Shown here piece by piece: positions 23,651 to 32,471 of a DNA stretch of 52,695 nucleotides (the first letter of the stretch is position 1; each line of letters opens with the position of its first letter). The position numbers and the translations under genes were made by a program. The DNA comes from Chloroflexota bacterium (lineage in GTDB: Bacteria > Chloroflexota > UBA6077 > FW602-bin22 > JAMCYS01): assembly GCA_023473795.1 (NCBI GenBank), contig JAMCYS010000001.1, positions 1-52,695 of the forward strand. The letters run 5' to 3'. A model generated the notes under the pieces. It saw nothing but the letters and a program-made list of their open reading frames with translations, did not search any database and was not told the DNA's origin.

Positions 23651-25828
23651 TTACTCGAATTCCACGTAGACCGGGCTGCTCCAGGCACGTTCGTCGTCGT
23701 CCTGGAGCACTCGCACCCAGTAGGCGTTGACTCCCGGCTTGGCGCCCTCGTCCAGGTATGCGAAACTGAGGCCGCGGGGGCGCTCGTCCAACGGCAGCCG
23801 CTCGACGCTCACCTCGCATTCGATCATGCCGGCCGGCACCACGTTCGGGGCCTGGCCGAGAGCACCAAGACGCAACGAGAAGCTTACCGGCTCGCTCTGG
23901 AAGCAGAGCTCCGCCTCGGCCGGGGCATCCACGGTCAGCAGGACTCCGTCGGCGTCACCCGCCGTCACCGAGCGCCACTGCACTCGCCGCTCGCCGCACG
24001 CCAGGAGGGCGTCCTGGGGCGCGGCGAAGCCATAGGGTTCGGCGGCAAGGATGCGGCCGGCACTCAGGCTAAGTTCGCCATCCCAGACTGTCTTGTTCAG
24101 CCGGCCGGTGCCCTTCAACTTGGCGCCGGACCACTTGACCAGCAGGCGGCGCGAGTCGCGCGGTGCGAGCCCCGGCGCGGGCGTTTGGTAAATCAGTTCC
24201 AGGCCCCGGTAGAGCTCGATCCCTTCCAGCGGCCCCGTACCTAGAGCCCAGGCCTGGACTCTGGGCGCCTTGCTGGTGCGGAACTCCGAGCCCATTGGCT
24301 GGCCGTCGACTTCCAGCCAGAGGTCGATACGCACCCCGCTCGTGCCGTAGCAGCGACGCGCCCGCAGCGCCTCCAATATGCCGGCGCGCGAGTGCTCGCG
24401 GGCGTAGATGCCGGCCAGGCCTCCCCGCACGTTGCGCCCGTAGAAGTAACCCGGCCGGTCGTTGCCGGGGCGCCCCATCACGCCGTCGCTGCCGGCGATG
24501 AAGCCTACCCGGTAACCGCGCTCCAAGGCCTCGCGCAGAAACCACTCGAAGCGCCCGTGTGCCGACTGCACTTCGAGCAGCCGCTGCACGCCGGGGGCGT
24601 GGAACTCGAGGTTCGCCCGGCGCCCGCCCACGTGGGCAACCACCAGTGCCTCGCTGCCCTCGTACTCCGCGAAGACGTCGTTGATATGCGGCAGGTCGCT
24701 ATCCACGTCCGACTTGTCACGCACCATCTTGTGACTGGCACGGTGCAATACCCCGTCGTCGCCGGGCAGGTACACGTTGTGGTCGCCGCCCAGCTCGAAA
24801 TCGCCCGACCACTCGTAGCCCAACAACGTGGCGAAGCGGCCGGGCTCGTTGAACTCGCGGCAAGCTTGCAGCGTCTCCTTCCACTCGCCCTGCGTCACTT
24901 GAAAGCAGTTGGGCTGGTTGGAGGTAATGTCCACACCGGCGACGTCACGCGCGTAGGCATAGTACTCCCGCAGGCTGCCGGCGCCGCAGCCGATCTCGCA
25001 CTGCCCGTGGATGTCGCCCCAGAGCAACCTATACGGTCTGGTCTCTTTCCGGCAGACGAGCGGATTGCCGCTGCCAGTCAAGCCGACGCCGGAGGCGGCC
25101 AGCTGCCAGATGCCCGAGTGCGGCAAGGTCAAACCGGCGACCCGGCCCAGTCCCTCGCTCACCTCGACGCCGCCCAGCTCAATCTGGTCGCCACTGCCAT
25201 CGCTACCCAGCAGGTGAACCGAGCCCGCGTAGGCGGAGGCGGGGTTGCCGAACTCGTCCTCTGCCCGCACCAGCAGGGCGAAGGGCTCGCCGACCGTGAC
25301 CTCCGAGGGCGCGACTACAGCCAACCTGACCGCCGGCCCGCCCCGCACGGGCAGAGAAGGCCACTCGGCCAGAGCCAAGAGGGCACCGCTGCCGTCGGCG
25401 TCGACCACCGGCACGAACTGGTGCCTCGTTTCGCGGAAGGTCTGCACTCGGCAACCAGGTCCGCCGCGAGCGGTATCGCCCAGCGTTACCACGAGCTCAT
25501 CGCCGGACGCCAAGCCGGCTGGCAGCCGGGCCAGCAGCAGCTTCTGGTAGGGGTCGACGTAGCCCTCGCGGTCGTAGGTGAGCTCCACCGGCGCACCGCT
25601 CGCGGTCCTAGCGGTGGTGTAGTTCTCCCCGGCGGGATCGGCGAACTGGGGCTCGCCCCAATCGCTGGGCCAGACCCAGGCCACGCCGAAGGCGCCGCCC
25701 GCGGCGATGCCGTCCGCACCGGGCCGGTAGGTGAGGTACCAGGTGCCGTGGCTGCCCACGGCCGCCGGCTCGTTCGGTTCGAGGGTTGCCACTCCTAGGT
25801 TGTGCGCTCGCTCGACGTCTAGTCCCAT
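23651..25828 (-). CDS. DUF3604-type (PHP-like) hydrolase with N-terminal beta-rich region
   Basis: 725 residues, no signal peptide. Residues 1-270 look like beta-sandwich modules (PAVRLAVVAPSEVTVGEPFA, VRAEDEFGNPASAYAG). From about 285 the DUF3604/PHP pattern begins: LLWGDIHGQCEIGCGAGSLR, then DVAGVDITSNQPN, LGYEWSGDFELGGDHNVYLP, VVAHVGGR and FIAGSDGVMGRPG, the positions where a PHP metal centre would be built. The C-terminal third is beta-rich. Start ATG 25828 lies seven bases after the ATPase stop, so it belongs to the importer operon. PHP proteins hydrolyse phosphoesters or act as metal-dependent hydrolases; the reaction here is unknown. Its position between importer and phosphodiesterases suggests action on the imported compound. 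Confidence 0.78.
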   Translation of the reverse strand: MGLDVERAHNLGVATLEPNEPAAVGSHGTWYLTYRPGADGIAAGGAFGVAWVWPSDWGEPQFADPAGENYTTARTASGAPVELTYDREGYVDPYQKLLLARLPAGLASGDELVVTLGDTARGGPGCRVQTFRETRHQFVPVVDADGSGALLALAEWPSLPVRGGPAVRLAVVAPSEVTVGEPFALLVRAEDEFGNPASAYAGSVHLLGSDGSGDQIELGGVEVSEGLGRVAGLTLPHSGIWQLAASGVGLTGSGNPLVCRKETRPYRLLWGDIHGQCEIGCGAGSLREYYAYARDVAGVDITSNQPNCFQVTQGEWKETLQACREFNEPGRFATLLGYEWSGDFELGGDHNVYLPGDDGVLHRASHKMVRDKSDVDSDLPHINDVFAEYEGSEALVVAHVGGRRANLEFHAPGVQRLLEVQSAHGRFEWFLREALERGYRVGFIAGSDGVMGRPGNDRPGYFYGRNVRGGLAGIYAREHSRAGILEALRARRCYGTSGVRIDLWLEVDGQPMGSEFRTSKAPRVQAWALGTGPLEGIELYRGLELIYQTPAPGLAPRDSRRLLVKWSGAKLKGTGRLNKTVWDGELSLSAGRILAAEPYGFAAPQDALLACGERRVQWRSVTAGDADGVLLTVDAPAEAELCFQSEPVSFSLRLGALGQAPNVVPAGMIECEVSVERLPLDERPRGLSFAYLDEGAKPGVNAYWVRVLQDDDERAWSSPVYVEFE

Positions 25829-25835
25829 TCTCCTG

Positions 25836-26918
25836 TTACTCGCACAGTCCGAAACAGGACACGGGGTCAATTTGCACGGCCACAGGCTCGCCATCCGCGA
25901 AGGGTGTGCTGCTGGCGGCCTGCACGCGCAGCTCGCGCCCGTTCACTTCCACCCGGTAGTCGGTGTAGTTCCCCAGGAAGGTCATCTTGCCGACCGTGCC
26001 GCGGGCCAGCGATTGGTCCTCCGCAGCCCTGCCCGCCGGCAAGAGGTTGATATCCTCCGGGCGAACCACGAGAGTCACTTTGCCGCCGACCGCGGCCTTG
26101 GCCGGCACCGACGCCGTCACCAGCCAGTCGTCCCCCAGACGTACCTGGGCCTGTCCTTCGTCGTCCAGCCTCTCGATTTTGCCGGGCAACAGGTTGACGA
26201 GACCCATGAAATCGGCCACTAGCCTATTCGCCGGGCGCTTGTACACGTCGCCCGGCGGGCCGTACTGCTGCACCTTGCCCAATTGAATGACCGCCACCCG
26301 GTCGGACATCGCCAGCGCTTCCGCCTGGTCGTGAGTCACGTAGACGAAGGTGATGCCGGTCCGCCGCTGCAGGTCTTTGATGGTGAAGCGCATCTGCTCG
26401 CGCAACTTGGCGTCCAGGTTGCTCAGTGGCTCGTCCAGCAGCAGGATCGTCGGCTCGACCACGAGGGCGCGGGCCAGGGCCACGCGCTGTTGCTGGCCGC
26501 CGGACATCTGGCCGGGGTAGCGGCCCTCGAGCCCGGACAGGCCAACCATTTCCAGCATCTTGGCGACGCGCTCCTTGGTTTCCTGCTTGCCGACCTTCTT
26601 CATCTGGAGGCCGAAGGCCACGTTCTCGAAGACGTTCATGTGCGGCCAGACGGCGTAGTTCTGGAACACCATACCCATGTTACGCCGCTCCGGCGGCGTC
26701 ATGAACGTGGCGTTGGATATCAGCTGCCCGCCCACGCGGATCTCGCCCGCGTCCGGCTGCAGGAAGCCGGCGATCATGCGCAGGGTGGTCGTCTTGCCGC
26801 AGCCCGAGGGGCCGAGCAGGGTGACGAACTCCTTGTCGGCGATCTCCAGACTGACGTTATCCACCACTAGGTTGGTGCCAAACCGCTTGGTGACGTTGAT
26901 AATCTCAATCTCAGCCAT
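25836..26918 (-). CDS. ABC importer ATPase (Fe3+/polyamine/phosphonate type)
   Basis: 360 residues: Walker [18 protein letters not shown], signature [15 protein letters not shown], Walker [15 protein letters not shown], the H-loop in [12 protein letters not shown], and a C-terminal TOBE domain from about 240. This is the PotA/FbpC/PhnT subfamily. ATG at 26918 is preferred to a TTG two codons upstream. It follows the permease by 29 bases. It drives the importer made with the fused permease and the lipoprotein. Confidence 0.93.
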   Translation of the reverse strand: MAEIEIINVTKRFGTNLVVDNVSLEIADKEFVTLLGPSGCGKTTTLRMIAGFLQPDAGEIRVGGQLISNATFMTPPERRNMGMVFQNYAVWPHMNVFENVAFGLQMKKVGKQETKERVAKMLEMVGLSGLEGRYPGQMSGGQQQRVALARALVVEPTILLLDEPLSNLDAKLREQMRFTIKDLQRRTGITFVYVTHDQAEALAMSDRVAVIQLGKVQQYGPPGDVYKRPANRLVADFMGLVNLLPGKIERLDDEGQAQVRLGDDWLVTASVPAKAAVGGKVTLVVRPEDINLLPAGRAAEDQSLARGTVGKMTFLGNYTDYRVEVNGRELRVQAASSTPFADGEPVAVQIDPVSCFGLCE

Positions 26919-26947
26919 TTCCAATCCTTCCTAGCCGGCCTTGCATG

Positions 26948-28708
26948 CTACGTGCCGGCCAGTTCCTCGAGGCTCTTGCCGGCGAGTTTGCGCGTTATGA
27001 GCAAGACTGTCATCGCCAGCGCGACCGTGATCATCGACAGCGCGGCTATGGCCTCAAAATAGCCCAACTCGTTCAATTTGAAGATCATCACCGAAATGAC
27101 TTCCGTGCCCTGTGTGTAGAGCAGAATCGAGGTGTTCAGCTCTTGCAGAGAGGGAACGAAGACGAGAGTCCACGCCACCAGCAAACCGGGTTTGACCAAG
27201 GGCACCGTGATACGTCGCATGGTGTCGCCCCACGAGGCGCCCGCCACGCGCGCCGCCTCCTCCAGCGAGGCGTCTACCTGGCGAATCGCCGTGTTCGACG
27301 AGCGAACCGAGATTGGGATGTAGCGAGTCATATAGGCGATGAGCAGCACCCAGATGGTGCCGTACACGGGAATGGGGCTGCGCAGCCAGGCCTGAATCAA
27401 GCCGACCGCCAGCACGATGCCCGGCACGCCCAGGGGTAGAATGGACAGGTAGTCCAGCAACCGGCGGCCCCGAATCTTGGTGCGCAGGTCGATGAACGAG
27501 ATCAGCAAGCCGAGCAGAACCGCCAGTGTCGCCGCCCCGGCCGCCAGCATGAAGCTATTGAGGATGGCGCGGCTGGAGCGCTGATCATCGAAGAGCACGA
27601 AGGGAAAGTTCCGCAGCGTGAAGTTCGACAGCGAAGGCCCGTCAAGCCAGTCCTTGCTGAAGGCTGCCACGACGAACACGCCATAAGGCAGAATCACCGA
27701 AATTAGAATGATGAAGAAGCTGTAGCCGCACAGCGCCCACTTCCAGGGCCCCAGCTTGACCCGCGAGGGCCGCGTGCCTTTGCCGGAGAGGACAACGTAG
27801 GAGCGCTTCTCCAGGAAGGAACGCTGCACGAAGAGGGCGAATGCCGTCAAGGCGACGATGCCTAGACCCAACGCCGAGGCCTCGGAGTAGCGCGGTGGGT
27901 AGCCGGTGCTGAGCAGCGTCCAAATCTTGGTGGGCAAGTAGTACACGCGCTCCGGCAAACCTAGGAAAGCCTGGGGGCCGAAAAGGGCGATCGAGGCCAC
28001 GAAGCTGAGCAACGCCGCGGAGCTGATCGCCGGCATCACGAGTGGCAACGTCACCCGCATCATCGTCTGGAACTTGTTGGCACCCAGAATCTGGGCCGAC
28101 TCCTCCAGCGAGGCGTCCATCGATTCCAGAGCACTGGTTGTCATAAAGAACGCGTACGCAAATAGGTGGGCCGAGATCACGAAGATTACGCCCACGGGGC
28201 CGAAGATGTTGAAGGGAGCCTGCTGCAGTCCGAAGACGGCCCTTATTGCTTTGTTCAGAAGTCCCGCGTTGGGTCCGAGCAGCATGATGTAGGCTAGGGC
28301 CGAGAGGTAAGGAGCCGTAAGAAAAGCGACCAGCGGCGCCGAACGGAAGAACTTCTGGCCCGGCATATCCGTCCGCGCCACGCCCCAGGCCATTGGTACA
28401 CCCATGACCACCACGGCGACCATCACGGCGAAGCCCAGGACCAGGGTATTCAGCAGGGGCTCCATGTACTGCGTATCGACGATGACGTTGGTGATGAATC
28501 GCGTCGAGAAATCGCGAGGTAGGCCCAGACTGCCTAGCAACAGCCAGGTGATGGGATAGGCGACGAGAATCATCAGCACCAGGGCCGCTAGCGCCATCAC
28601 TATATGCTCAAGGCTAAGAATATCACGCCAGCCCCGTCGCGGTTGCCTGCCTGGCTGGGCCTGGCCCACCGTATCGACGGAGGTGGTGCCGGTTTCCGCC
28701 ATACTCAT
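26948..28708 (-). CDS. ABC importer permease, fused double-domain (FbpB/PhnU-V-like)
   Basis: 586 residues with two BPD_transp_1 domains of about six helices each. EAA loops are visible in both halves: SMDASLEESAQILGANKFQT and QVDASLEEAARVAGASWGDT. Such fused permeases are typical of ferric-ion and 2-aminoethylphosphonate-type importers. ATG at 28708 follows AGAGAGGAAACTG. It lies between the binding protein and the ATPase gene in the same operon. Confidence 0.92.
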   Translation of the reverse strand: MSMAETGTTSVDTVGQAQPGRQPRRGWRDILSLEHIVMALAALVLMILVAYPITWLLLGSLGLPRDFSTRFITNVIVDTQYMEPLLNTLVLGFAVMVAVVVMGVPMAWGVARTDMPGQKFFRSAPLVAFLTAPYLSALAYIMLLGPNAGLLNKAIRAVFGLQQAPFNIFGPVGVIFVISAHLFAYAFFMTTSALESMDASLEESAQILGANKFQTMMRVTLPLVMPAISSAALLSFVASIALFGPQAFLGLPERVYYLPTKIWTLLSTGYPPRYSEASALGLGIVALTAFALFVQRSFLEKRSYVVLSGKGTRPSRVKLGPWKWALCGYSFFIILISVILPYGVFVVAAFSKDWLDGPSLSNFTLRNFPFVLFDDQRSSRAILNSFMLAAGAATLAVLLGLLISFIDLRTKIRGRRLLDYLSILPLGVPGIVLAVGLIQAWLRSPIPVYGTIWVLLIAYMTRYIPISVRSSNTAIRQVDASLEEAARVAGASWGDTMRRITVPLVKPGLLVAWTLVFVPSLQELNTSILLYTQGTEVISVMIFKLNELGYFEAIAALSMITVALAMTVLLITRKLAGKSLEELAGT

Positions 28709-28831
28709 CTACAGTTTCCTCTCTAGAAAACCTAGCCGGCTCCCGTGCCGGTGTCGCGCTTCTCGGTCGCGGCGAAGAGGGCCGGTGGGGCGGCCCGCCG
28801 CCCCACCGGTTGTCGTAGCGCCGCCAGGACG

Positions 28832-29929
28832 CTACTTGGCCGTCATCGCCTTATTGATCTTATCGCTGATCTCGTTCAGGCTCTTCTCGAGGGTGGCGTT
28901 ATCCTCTTCCCAGAGCTTGAGGTCCTTCAATGGCGGGGCGCCCTTGGGTGGGGCCATATCCAGGCGCGGCGAGTACTTGTAGCCGGCCACGTTGGCCTTC
29001 TGCCCCTCGTCGCCCAGCCACCAGTCGATCAGCAGCCGCGCCGCATTGGGGGCCTTCGCGTTCTTCATGAAGGCCAGTCCGCCCGGCTCGGTCGGGAGGC
29101 CTTCCTTGGGGAAGACGATCTGTGTCGGCTTCCCGGAGTCGCGGGAGCGGGCGGAGATGTTGTCGTTCTGGAAGATGGAGACCGGAACTTCGCCCGTCTC
29201 GTTCATCGTGTTCATCACTTGAACGGTCTGCACGAACTTGGGCCGGTTCTTGCCGACCTTCTCCAGCCAGGCCCAGCCATCCGGCAGGTTCGTCACTACG
29301 GTGTAGATGCGCAGGGTCGAGGCGCTCGGCTCCTGGGTTACCAACTTGTTCATATACTTGGGGTCGGCCAGGTCGCCCCAGCCCGTCGGGATGTCGGCGC
29401 CCTTGATGGCGTTGGTGTTGTAGCCGATGATGACCTGAGTTAGCCGGTCCCAGCACCAATAGCCGTCCTTCTCCTTCCTGCTGTCCAAGTAAGCGTCCCA
29501 GGCGGCGTGCTTGTAGGGCACCAGCATGTCTCGGCCCTTCATCACGGCCAGGGTCGGCACGTCGGATACGTCGAGCACGTCTACGTTGTAGGTCTTGGCG
29601 TCCCATTCTGTCAGCACCTTGGTCGCCACGTCACGCGCGCCAGCGCGGTAGTACTTGACGTCGATGCCGTACTTTTGCTTGAAGGGGTTAAGGATCCCGT
29701 CGAGGATGGCCGTGTCGAGGCTCGTGTAGAGCGAGATTACACCTTCCTTCTTGGCCGCGTCCACGTCCGGCTTGCCCGCCGCCTCGGTCTTGGCCGGGGT
29801 CGCCGGCGCCGCCGGGGTCGAGCAGCCGCTGGCCAGCACCGAGCCGCCGCCGACGGCCAGCCCCGCCACCGCCAGCACCTTTAGAAGTTGCCGTCTGCTG
29901 ATCGCCCTGTCGTTGTGTTGGCTTCCCAT
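28832..29929 (-). CDS. ABC importer substrate-binding lipoprotein (family 1, iron/phosphonate-like)
   Basis: 365 residues. The start at 29929 follows GGAGGAGAAC and gives MGSQHNDRAISRRQLLKVL, a twin-arginine signal with a lipobox ending ASGCS; the mature protein would be anchored by that cysteine. The body matches extracellular solute-binding family 1 proteins of the FbpA/PhnS kind (EGVISLYTSLDTAILDGILN, VGYNTN-like IIGYNTNAIKGADIP, GLAFMKNAKAPNAARLLIDW). It lacks an obvious paired-tyrosine iron site, so an anionic organic or organophosphorus ligand is possible, but the substrate cannot be assigned. It is first in the operon of importer, DUF3604, phosphodiesterase-like and OsmC genes. Confidence 0.9.
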   Translation of the reverse strand: MGSQHNDRAISRRQLLKVLAVAGLAVGGGSVLASGCSTPAAPATPAKTEAAGKPDVDAAKKEGVISLYTSLDTAILDGILNPFKQKYGIDVKYYRAGARDVATKVLTEWDAKTYNVDVLDVSDVPTLAVMKGRDMLVPYKHAAWDAYLDSRKEKDGYWCWDRLTQVIIGYNTNAIKGADIPTGWGDLADPKYMNKLVTQEPSASTLRIYTVVTNLPDGWAWLEKVGKNRPKFVQTVQVMNTMNETGEVPVSIFQNDNISARSRDSGKPTQIVFPKEGLPTEPGGLAFMKNAKAPNAARLLIDWWLGDEGQKANVAGYKYSPRLDMAPPKGAPPLKDLKLWEEDNATLEKSLNEISDKINKAMTAK

Positions 29930-30023
29930 GTTCTCCTCCATTGTTCTCTCCGCCGGGCGCATTCATTACGTCCGGGATATTTGCCGCCCGGACCGATCGC
30001 CGCCGGGTGGCTGGGTCGCGCGC

Positions 30024-30052
30024 ATTCTAGACCGTCGCTGCCAGACGTTCAA
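30024..30052 (-). promoter_or_regulatory. Promoter of the importer-phosphodiesterase operon
   Basis: Minus-strand TTGAAC, a 17-base spacer and TAGAAT; it overlaps the last codons and stop of the ROK gene, and would start transcription about 90 bases before the binding-protein start. Confidence 0.6.
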
Positions 30053-31325
30053 CCGTCGGGGCGCTCCGGGCGCCGGCCGACGCCAGCGGCCACGACTCCG
30101 AGGAGTAGACGAACTGCCGCAGCGCTAGCGACAGCGGTCCCACCATTTCGAACTCGCGGCCAAAGCTGGAAGGTAGCAGGGAGACGGTGGCACAACTTGG
30201 CCGGTAGGCACGCTCGTTGACCACCTTCTCCACCCGATGCCGGTAGTTCTCGCCGCCCAGAAGTGCTATGCCGCCAGTCAGAATGACCACCTGCGGGTCG
30301 AAGAGAGACACGTAGTGAGCGACGCCGATTCCCAGGTAATCGGCCGAACGGGCGATGAGTTCGCTCGCCACCCCGTCGCCCTGCTGGGCAGCGCTGAAGA
30401 GGGCATCGAAGGGCAAATCCTCGGGCTTGCCCTTGCCAAGGGCGGCCAGGACGGGCGAACGCCCCGCGCGCGCCGCCCTGGCCGCCTGCGCCACCATCGC
30501 CGCGCCCGACGATACCGTGTCCAGGCAGCCGCGGTGACCGCAGACGCAGGGGTCGCCGTCCTCCACCACGATGATGTGGCCCAGCTGGCCGGCGGCATAA
30601 CTGGCGCCGTGCAGCACCTCGCGCTGGTAGACCGCTGCCCCGCCCACTGTAGTGGCCACGTGCACGAAGAGAATACTGTCGGCATCCTGGTTGGCGCCCA
30701 ACCAGGCTTCCGCCGTCGCCATCACCCGCCGACTGTTGTCAACCGCCACGGGCAGACCCAGCAGCTGCTCGAGGTTCGCTTTCGCTGCCACGCCCCGCCA
30801 GCCGTACTGGGGCAAGTCGACGATCTCACCAAGGGCGCTGTCCACCAATCCCACCGAGGCCACCCCCAGACCACAGAGCTGCTCGCGCGGCACCTGCACC
30901 TCGGTCAGCAGGCGCCGCAGCTGCTCCTCCACCAGGGAGAAGACGGCCTCTGGGCTGCGGCGACCGGGAGAGGGGAAGGAGACTTTGGCCAGCACCCTGC
31001 CCCGCAGGTCTCCCAGGCCGACCTGGATGGAGCGGATACCCAGATAGACGCCGGCAGCGTACCAGCCTCGCGCATTGAGATCGACCAGCAACCGCCTGCG
31101 TCCCATGTAGGGGCCACCGGCGCGCCTCTCAGCGCCCAGCTCCACCACCAGGTTGCTGTTGGCCAGCTCGCTGATGACGTTGCTGATGGTCGCCGGAGTG
31201 AGACGGGTCATCTGGCAGATCTCCGTGCGGGAGATCGGCCCGTGGTGGAGGAGTATGCGCAGAACCAGGCTGCGGTTCTGTCGCCTAACCAGCGGTAGGT
31301 TGGAGCCCAAGAGAAGCGAGGCCAT
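30027..31325 (-). CDS. ROK-family transcriptional repressor (NagC/XylR type)
   Basis: 432 residues. A MarR-like winged helix at about 15-75 (ILLHHGPISRTEICQMTRLT, PATISNVISELANSNLV) is followed by a ROK domain. The zinc-binding motif is CVCGHRGCLDTVSSG and a phosphate-binding-like loop is LGVASVGLVDSALGE. Such proteins repress sugar operons and release DNA on binding the sugar or its phosphate. It is divergent from the carbohydrate importer, with back-to-back promoters, so it probably controls that operon and itself. Its 3' end carries the promoter of the next minus-strand operon, and readthrough could link the two. Confidence 0.93.
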   Translation of the reverse strand: MASLLLGSNLPLVRRQNRSLVLRILLHHGPISRTEICQMTRLTPATISNVISELANSNLVVELGAERRAGGPYMGRRRLLVDLNARGWYAAGVYLGIRSIQVGLGDLRGRVLAKVSFPSPGRRSPEAVFSLVEEQLRRLLTEVQVPREQLCGLGVASVGLVDSALGEIVDLPQYGWRGVAAKANLEQLLGLPVAVDNSRRVMATAEAWLGANQDADSILFVHVATTVGGAAVYQREVLHGASYAAGQLGHIIVVEDGDPCVCGHRGCLDTVSSGAAMVAQAARAARAGRSPVLAALGKGKPEDLPFDALFSAAQQGDGVASELIARSADYLGIGVAHYVSLFDPQVVILTGGIALLGGENYRHRVEKVVNERAYRPSCATVSLLPSSFGREFEMVGPLSLALRQFVYSSESWPLASAGARSAPTVERLAATV

Positions 31326-31372
31326 AATAGCTAGACGATAATTCTTTTCTTTTATGAACTTTCGACTGGCCC

Positions 31373-31401
31373 ACTATAGCACCTGCCCGTAAGAGTGTCA
31401 A
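31373..31401 (-). promoter_or_regulatory. Promoter of the ROK repressor gene
   Basis: Minus-strand TTGACA, 17-base spacer, extended -10 TGC TATAGT: close to ideal consensus. The leader to the ATG at 31325 is about 40 bases and A/T-rich. Confidence 0.8.
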
Positions 31402-31431
31402 CCGAGACGGAGGCACCAAGGGCGGCGAGGT

Positions 31432-31460
31432 TTGACTTGACAGAGGGCCTGTGCTATCCT
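31432..31460 (+). promoter_or_regulatory. Promoter of the carbohydrate importer operon
   Basis: TTGACT, 17-base spacer, extended -10 TGC TATCCT. Its -35 box is 30 bases from the -35 of the ROK promoter, so one repressor-bound region could govern both. Confidence 0.75.
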
Positions 31461-31507
31461 CCCGCAGTCTTCAGGCATTATGCATTAGACTGGACAGGGA
31501 GCCGCAG

Positions 31508-32458
31508 GTGCAGAATACACCCTCTGCCGGCGCCAGCGCGGCCGCTCGCGAGGTCGAGGCTGCGCGCCAGCGCCAGCGCCGTAACCGCTGGCTGGGCGAG
31601 GAGACTCGCTGGGGCTACATCTTCCTTTTGCCGGTGCTCGCGTATCTGGCGGTCTTCGTCGTCTTTCCCGTGGTCTATGCCTTCTACCTCTCCTTCCACG
31701 AGTGGAACATGCTCTCGCCGACGATGAAGTTCGTCGGCCTAGATAACTACCAGCAGCTCTTCCAGGACCAAACGTTCATCCTCAGCCTGGTCAACACGGC
31801 GATCTTCACCGTGGGCGTCATCGGCTCCATCGTCGTGCTCTCGCTGGCCCTGGCCCTGGCCCTGGACACCAAGCTCAAGGGCATCAACTTCTTTCGCGGC
31901 GTCTACTACACCCCGGCCGTCACCTCGGTGATCGTGATTGCGGCCGTCTGGACCTGGATCTACGAGCCCAACTTCGGCATCCTCAACAACCTGGCCAGGA
32001 TGGTGGGTCTGCCCCAGCTGCGCTGGCTCTCCGACACGAGTATGGCCCTGCCCTCGGTGATCATCACCGCCGTCTGGCGCAACGTCGGCTACTTCGGGGT
32101 CATCTTCCTGGCGGGCTTGCAGGGCATCGACACGATATACTACGAGGCAGCGAAAGTCGATGGGGCCAACGCCTGGGAGCGCTTCCGCCATGTGACCATA
32201 CCCTTGCTGATGCCGACCACCTTCTATGTGGTGGTGATGGGCATCATCTCCTCCTTTCAGGTCTTCGGTCTGATCTACGCGATGACAGGCGGGGGACCGG
32301 TCAACGCCACCTCGGTGATCGTCTACTATCTGTACAAGCAGGCCTTCGTCTACTTCCGAATGGGGTACGCCTCGGCCACCGCTTACGTTCTCTTTGCCAT
32401 TATCTTTGCTCTAACGCTCATTCAGTTCCGGCTGCTGGGCCGGCGCATAGAGACTTAG
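31508..32458 (+). CDS. Carbohydrate ABC importer permease (MalF/UgpA-like)
   Basis: 316 residues, six membrane helices, EAA loop YYEAAKVDGANAWERFRHVT. The start is GTG at 31508, six bases after AGGGAG; the frame extends upstream but into the promoter. Family CUT1 permease. It precedes the second permease by 13 bases. Confidence 0.92.
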   Translation: MQNTPSAGASAAAREVEAARQRQRRNRWLGEETRWGYIFLLPVLAYLAVFVVFPVVYAFYLSFHEWNMLSPTMKFVGLDNYQQLFQDQTFILSLVNTAIFTVGVIGSIVVLSLALALALDTKLKGINFFRGVYYTPAVTSVIVIAAVWTWIYEPNFGILNNLARMVGLPQLRWLSDTSMALPSVIITAVWRNVGYFGVIFLAGLQGIDTIYYEAAKVDGANAWERFRHVTIPLLMPTTFYVVVMGIISSFQVFGLIYAMTGGGPVNATSVIVYYLYKQAFVYFRMGYASATAYVLFAIIFALTLIQFRLLGRRIET

Positions 32459-32471
32459 TCAGGACCTGCCG

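Noticed and set aside
24392-25798. Long open frame antisense to the DUF3604 gene (468 codons)
   Set aside because: Mirror-frame artefact of biased codon use; the minus-strand gene has recognisable motifs and operon context.
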